A DNA stretch of 64,000 nucleotides from Misgurnus anguillicaudatus (taxonomy: Eukaryota > Chordata > Actinopteri > Cypriniformes > Cobitidae). Position 1 is the stretch's first letter; each line of letters opens with the position of its first letter. Below are positions 60,289 to 64,000 of this stretch, piece after piece. The translations under genes were made by a program, and so were the position numbers. The stretch is from the NCBI RefSeq assembly GCF_027580225.2, contig NC_073352.2, positions 36,271,501 to 36,335,500 of the forward strand, written 5' to 3'. The notes under the pieces were generated by a model that was not told where the DNA came from, ran no database searches, and saw only the letters and a program-made list of their open reading frames with translations.

Positions 60289-62231
60289 TGTCACAGGTCG
60301 GAGAAGCGGACCGCCCCTGTCGCGGGTCACGCTCCTCCTAGTTCCACCCCGAGGAGGTCCCAAAACCACCCCAATGACCAAACACACAAAGCTGAGTAAT
60401 ATTTAGAAAAAGGCTTTATTAAACATTAAAATTTAAAAGGAATTAAAAAATATAAAAAAACAAGAAAAACATCCCCCTTCCTGAGGGTCTTCGTCCCACA
60501 CTCCACCATCTCCCACAGCTGGCTCTCTCCACGGCTCCGCGGCCTCGTATGGCTTCGATCAGGAGACATACACAGCACGACACTGCAAGCGGTAAAGTGT
60601 ACACACACAAATAAAGGCAAGGCCCACCCATGGCACAGCACACACACTCGGTGAGTTAGAGATGAAGCCACCATAGCCCGGGCCCAGCGTGTGGTAGTTA
60701 ATGCAATATTTTAGGGTGGAGGGGGATGACAAGGTCAAACGGGAAGGGAACATAGGACTTTCTCTTACGGTGATTCGGATGCTCTGCGGCTCACCCACAC
60801 TTCTCTCTCTCTCTGGTGGGGCCGTACTGCAACAGAGCTGCTCACAATACGACAGCAGGTAACACTTCACCATTCACAATGCACAACATCAGCTGTAGTG
60901 TTTACTCACGTGTCACTTCTACTTTCAGGATGGACTCCCGGCTCGCCCACGCTTCCTTTCTTTCACCGGTGGGGCCATGATGCAACGGAGCTGCTCACAA
61001 TACGACAGCAGGTAACACTTCACCATTCACAATGCACAACATCAGCTGTAGTGTTTACTCACCTGTCACTTCTACTTTCAGGATGGACTCCCGGCTCGCC
61101 CACGCTTCCTTTCTTTCACCGGTGGGGCCGTGATGCAACGGAGCTGCTCACAATACGACAGCAGGTAACACTTCACCATTCACAATGCACAACATCAGCT
61201 GTAGTGTTTACTCACATGTCACTTCTATTTTCAGGATGGACTCCCGGCTCGCCCACGCTTCCTTTCTTTCACCGGTGGGGCCGTGATGCAACAGAGCTAC
61301 TCACAATACGACAGCAGGTAACACTTCACCATTCACAATGCACAACATCAGCTGTAGTGTTTACTCTCGTGTCACTTCTACTTTCAGGATGGACTCCCGG
61401 CTCGCCCACGCTTCCTTTCTTTCACCGGTGGGGCCGTGATGCAACGGAGCTGCTCACAATACGACAGCAGGTGAAACTTCACCATTCACAATGCACAACA
61501 TCAGCTGTAGTGTTTACTCACGTGTCACTTCTATTTTCAGGATGGACTCCCGGCTCGCCCACGCTTCCTTTCTTTCACCGGTGGGGCCGTGATGCAACGG
61601 AGCTACTCACAATACGACAGCAGGTAACACTTCACCATTCACAATGCACAACATCAGCTGTAGTGTTTACTCACGTGTCACTTCTACTTTCAGGATGGAC
61701 TCCCGGCTCGCCCACGCTTCCTTTCTTTCACCGGTGGGGCCGTGATGCAATGGAGCTACTCACAATACGACAGCAGGTAACACAACACAGCCCGGTGCCT
61801 CCGCAGACAACCACTTTCTTCCAGTGGTGCTTCGCTTTAAAATAACCCACAACTCCTTCCCTTCGCTCTTCTCGGGCCCGCACTCTTTCCGTCCACCATA
61901 AAGTGATCCCCGGATCAACGGTGCCCCAAGCGCTTCACAGGAAAACGGGGGTTAGTGGTACGCCTTAGGCGGAGCGAAGCTCGCCCGTGCTACTCTTTTC
62001 CTCACTGCCCTCATCATGTGTTTCTCTGGGCCTATTTATGTGTCCTTTCTGTCTGCATCCTCCAATCACGGATTTCCACACACCTGTTGCTTCTGAAGCC
62101 CTGATTTTGTTGCCCCAGCAACCAGGAAGTGAAAGGGTGTTTTTTAGAAATGCGGTCCGGGCGGAAACCATCTTCAGGCGGAACCAAACTCCGCCACTTT
62201 TGGTTCCGCCCTATATAGTCACCCGGTGACA
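60289..62231. mobile_element. LTR-like insertion, 1943 bp, 4-bp target duplication
   Basis: Limits are exact because other linkers show the empty site ttaagcactccccc: CACT flanks both sides (60285-60288, 62232-62235). Termini are TGTCACAGGTC and ACCCGGTGACA, i.e. TG...CA with a 9-base near-match as inverted repeats. On the minus strand a TATATAG (62212-62218) lies near the start and AATAAA (60415-60420 complement) about 130 bases before the end, fitting a solo LTR in minus orientation. However, the tandem exon-like repeats have splice signals on plus. A GGCGGAACCAAA hairpin at 62177-62211 is shared with the element ending at 1894. A non-LTR origin with short inverted repeats is possible. Confidence 0.7.
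60860..61780 (+). repeat. 153-bp tandem repeat, six copies, exon/intron-like
   Basis: gatggactcccggctcgccc starts at 60929, 61082, 61235, 61388, 61541 and 61694: exactly 153 bp apart. Each copy has tcacttctactttcag (3' splice-like with ctcac branch-like motif), an 83-base block ending cgacagcag, and GTAACAC (5' splice-like), then a 70-base intron-like stretch. A degenerate earlier copy ends at about 60858. Because 153 is divisible by three, a 315-codon frame stays open across all copies (60898-61845), which need not mean protein. Confidence 0.9.
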
Positions 62232-62908
62232 CACTCCCCCACCGGACTAAGCCCCATCCTCCCGGCCCTTCTGGAGAACCAAACAGTTGGTCAACCCCAA
62301 AATTTCTCCAACCGTTGGTCAACCCGAAAGATTTTCCAGCAGTTGGTCAACCCCAATCGACTTAGGTTTTGGAGCGTTCGCGTTTCCAGCAGTTGGTCAA
62401 CCTCAATCGACTTAGGTTTTGGAGCGTTCGAGTTTCCAGCAGTTGGTCAACCTCAATCGACTTAGGTTCTAGAGCTTTCGCCTCTCCGACAGTTGGTCAA
62501 CCCCAATCGACTTAGGCTCTGGAGCTTTCACTTCTCCAGCAGTTGGTCAACCCCATCGACTTAGGTTCTGGAGCTTTCGCCTCTCCGACAGTTGGTCAAC
62601 CCCGATCGACTTAGCTATATACCTGATGGCACCTGTTCGCCCTACCGTCCCCCGCGGCCGGGAGGGTGCGCCTCGGTCGGCCCGGGGGACCGGAGATACT
62701 TCCGGTCGAAAATCCGAATTTCGTTACAGCGCCACTCCGGCGCCTCGGGCCCGGGTCCTTCGACCTTCGGGTCGGTCGGTCCGCCGGAGGGGCCCTTTCG
62801 AACGAGCCCACCCGCGAGTATCTGGCCCTTTCCGCAGCGGAGATACGGGGTGCCGTCTCCGGAATTTCCCACGGCCGCTGCTCGGGCGCCTTAAGACCGA
62901 GACCTTAG

Positions 62909-64000
62909 CCCTTTGGGTCCCTCATCCTCCAGGAGGGGCCCTTTCCAACGAACCACCCCCGTCTCCGTACCCCCTTCCCCGGCCGAGATACGACCCCGGG
63001 AACATCGCCCCGTCAACCCGACCACCGTGCACCCGAGGCCGGCTTTGGACCCCGCGACGGACACCCTGGAGCTCGTACCCAGCGCACCGTTCGGTCCCTG
63101 CCATCCCACTCTTAAGCACTCCCCCACCGGACTAAGCCCCATCCTCCCGGCCCTTCTGGAGAACCAAACAGTGGTCAACCCCAAAATTTCTCCTACCGTT
63201 GGTCAACCCGAAAGATTTTCCAGCAGTTGGTCAACCCCAATCGACTTAGGTTTTGGAGCGTTCGCGTTTCCAGCAGTTGGTCAACCTCAATCGACTTAGG
63301 TTTTGGAGCGTTCGAGTTTCCAGCAGTTGGTCAACCTCAATCGACTTAAGTTCTAGAGCTTTCGCCTCTCCGACAGTTGGTCAACCCCAATCGACTTAGG
63401 CTCTGGAGCTTTCACTTCTCCAGCAGTTGGTCAACCCCATCGACTTAGGTTCTGGAGCTTTCGCCTCTCCGACAGTTGGTCAACCCCGATCGACTTAGCT
63501 ATATACCTGATGGCACCTGTTCGCCCTACCGTCCCCCGCGAAGGGGGAACCCGCAGGGTCCGCGGCCGGGAGGGTGCGCCTCGGTCGGCCCGGGGGACCG
63601 GAGATACTTCCGGTCGAAAATCCGAATTTCGTTACAGCGCCGCTCCGGCGCCTCGGGCCCGGGTCCTTCGACCTTCGGGTCGGTCAGTCCGCCGGAGGGG
63701 CCCTTTCGAACGAGCCCACCTGCGAGTATCTGGCCCTTTCCGCAGCGGAGATACGGGGTGCCGTCTCCGGAATTTCCCACGGCCGCTGCTCGGGCGCCTT
63801 AAGTCCCAGGACGTCGCCCTCGGGGTCGGTCGCTCTACCCGAGGGGACCTTTCGAACGAGCCCGCCCTCGACCCTCCGACCCTTTCCGTGGCCGAGATAC
63901 GGCGGTTCGAAAAAAAAAAACGCTCGTCCGGAGTTCGCGCGCCCGTAGCGTCCGCTGCGTTCGTCCGCCGGAGTCGCGGCCGGTCTCGTTCGAAAGGTCT
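62909..64000 (+). repeat. Array unit 18 (cut by window end)
   Basis: Linker with a few deletions; short repeats 63171-63499, the first having lost a T (acagtggtcaacc); TATATA 63500; at least one 455-bp repeat (A tract about 63910). Confidence 0.85.

Larger units (their letters stand above)
60076..62908 (+). repeat. Array unit 17, split by LTR-like insertion
   Basis: Linker 60076-60288 interrupted at cttaagCACT; resumes at 62232 (CACTcccccaccgg). Short repeats 62286-62615; TATATA 62616; then only one monomer and a half before the next linker, so there is no A-tract repeat. A ~22-base deletion in the GC-rich lead-in (ccgtcccccgcggccggg). Confidence 0.88.
23128..64000 (+). repeat. Macrosatellite array, ~19 variable units, IGS-like layout
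   Basis: Each unit is linker, ~50-bp repeat run, TATATA segment, then 455-bp repeats. Eighteen linkers were located at 23951, 25755, 27292, 29212, 32014, 34003, 37027, 39473, 43009, 44902, 47656, 50358, 52841, 54510, 55726, 58403, 60076 and 62909. Unit length ranges from 1.2 to 3.5 kb, mainly from the number of 455-bp repeats and partly from the short-repeat count. Last repeats of each unit form their own subtype (gcggctggtctcg, then tctctctcggggctttccg), so unit boundaries are maintained. The layout resembles a ribosomal intergenic spacer; no 18S, 5.8S or 28S is present. Confidence 0.9.

Noticed and set aside
60898..61845. 315-codon plus frame with six perfect 51-residue repeats
   Set aside because: The 153-bp period is divisible by three, so one open unit makes all open. 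The frame runs through the intron-like parts with splice signals, and no domain or signal peptide is seen. Kept as a repeat, not a CDS.
23128..64000. rRNA genes within the GC-rich array
   Set aside because: I looked for conserved 18S/5.8S/28S core words and saw none; unit sizes of 1.2-3.5 kb are too small to contain them.

Overview
Most likely teleost fish genomic DNA, probably cyprinid-like, from a repeat-rich heterochromatic or rDNA-spacer-like region. The evidence is vertebrate-type hAT transposon ends, LTR elements with TG...CA termini and a tRNA-type primer site, splice-like signals and simple repeats, with no prokaryotic gene organisation. I find no intact host gene, rRNA, tRNA or CRISPR. 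The many open frames in the GC-rich part look like by-products of repeated low-stop DNA. Coordinates were read by eye and may be off by a few bases.

Layout. (1) 1-1894: right part of an LTR-like element carrying six tandem 141-bp units with exon/intron-like signals. (2) 1895-10318: nested DNA transposons. A block with a hAT-like end occurs twice (1895-5301 and 5757-6616); the first copy is interrupted by a 2.5-kb inverted-repeat element (2283-4830). A TIR-bounded hAT-like element spans 6054-7456. A second, right-truncated hAT-like element (8180-10318) keeps a decayed BED zinc finger and a small exon-like ORF. (3) 10319-15198: degenerate GC-rich tandem repeats with ~490-505 bp higher-order spacing, including fragments homologous to the main array. 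(4) 15199-23127: a young, minus-strand LTR retroelement with 525-bp LTRs, a primer-binding site, a 4-bp target duplication and a 6.9-kb interior with no recognisable gag-pol. (5) 23128-64000: a macrosatellite of about 19 units, interrupted at 60289-62231 by an LTR-like element related to the one at the left edge.

Each macrosatellite unit reads: a conserved ~260-bp linker; a run of ~50-bp repeats that begin with GTTGGTCAAC; a single TATATA-containing segment; then 0-5 copies of a ~455-bp repeat. The 455-bp repeat is itself three diverged ~150-bp monomers, each ending in GAGATAC. This short-repeat / promoter-like segment / long-repeat layout resembles an rDNA intergenic spacer, but no rRNA gene is in the window, so that identity is only a hypothesis. 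Units differ by unequal exchange. Several junctions are readable, including a 170-bp inverted insertion that carries the private variants of a copy about 1 kb away.
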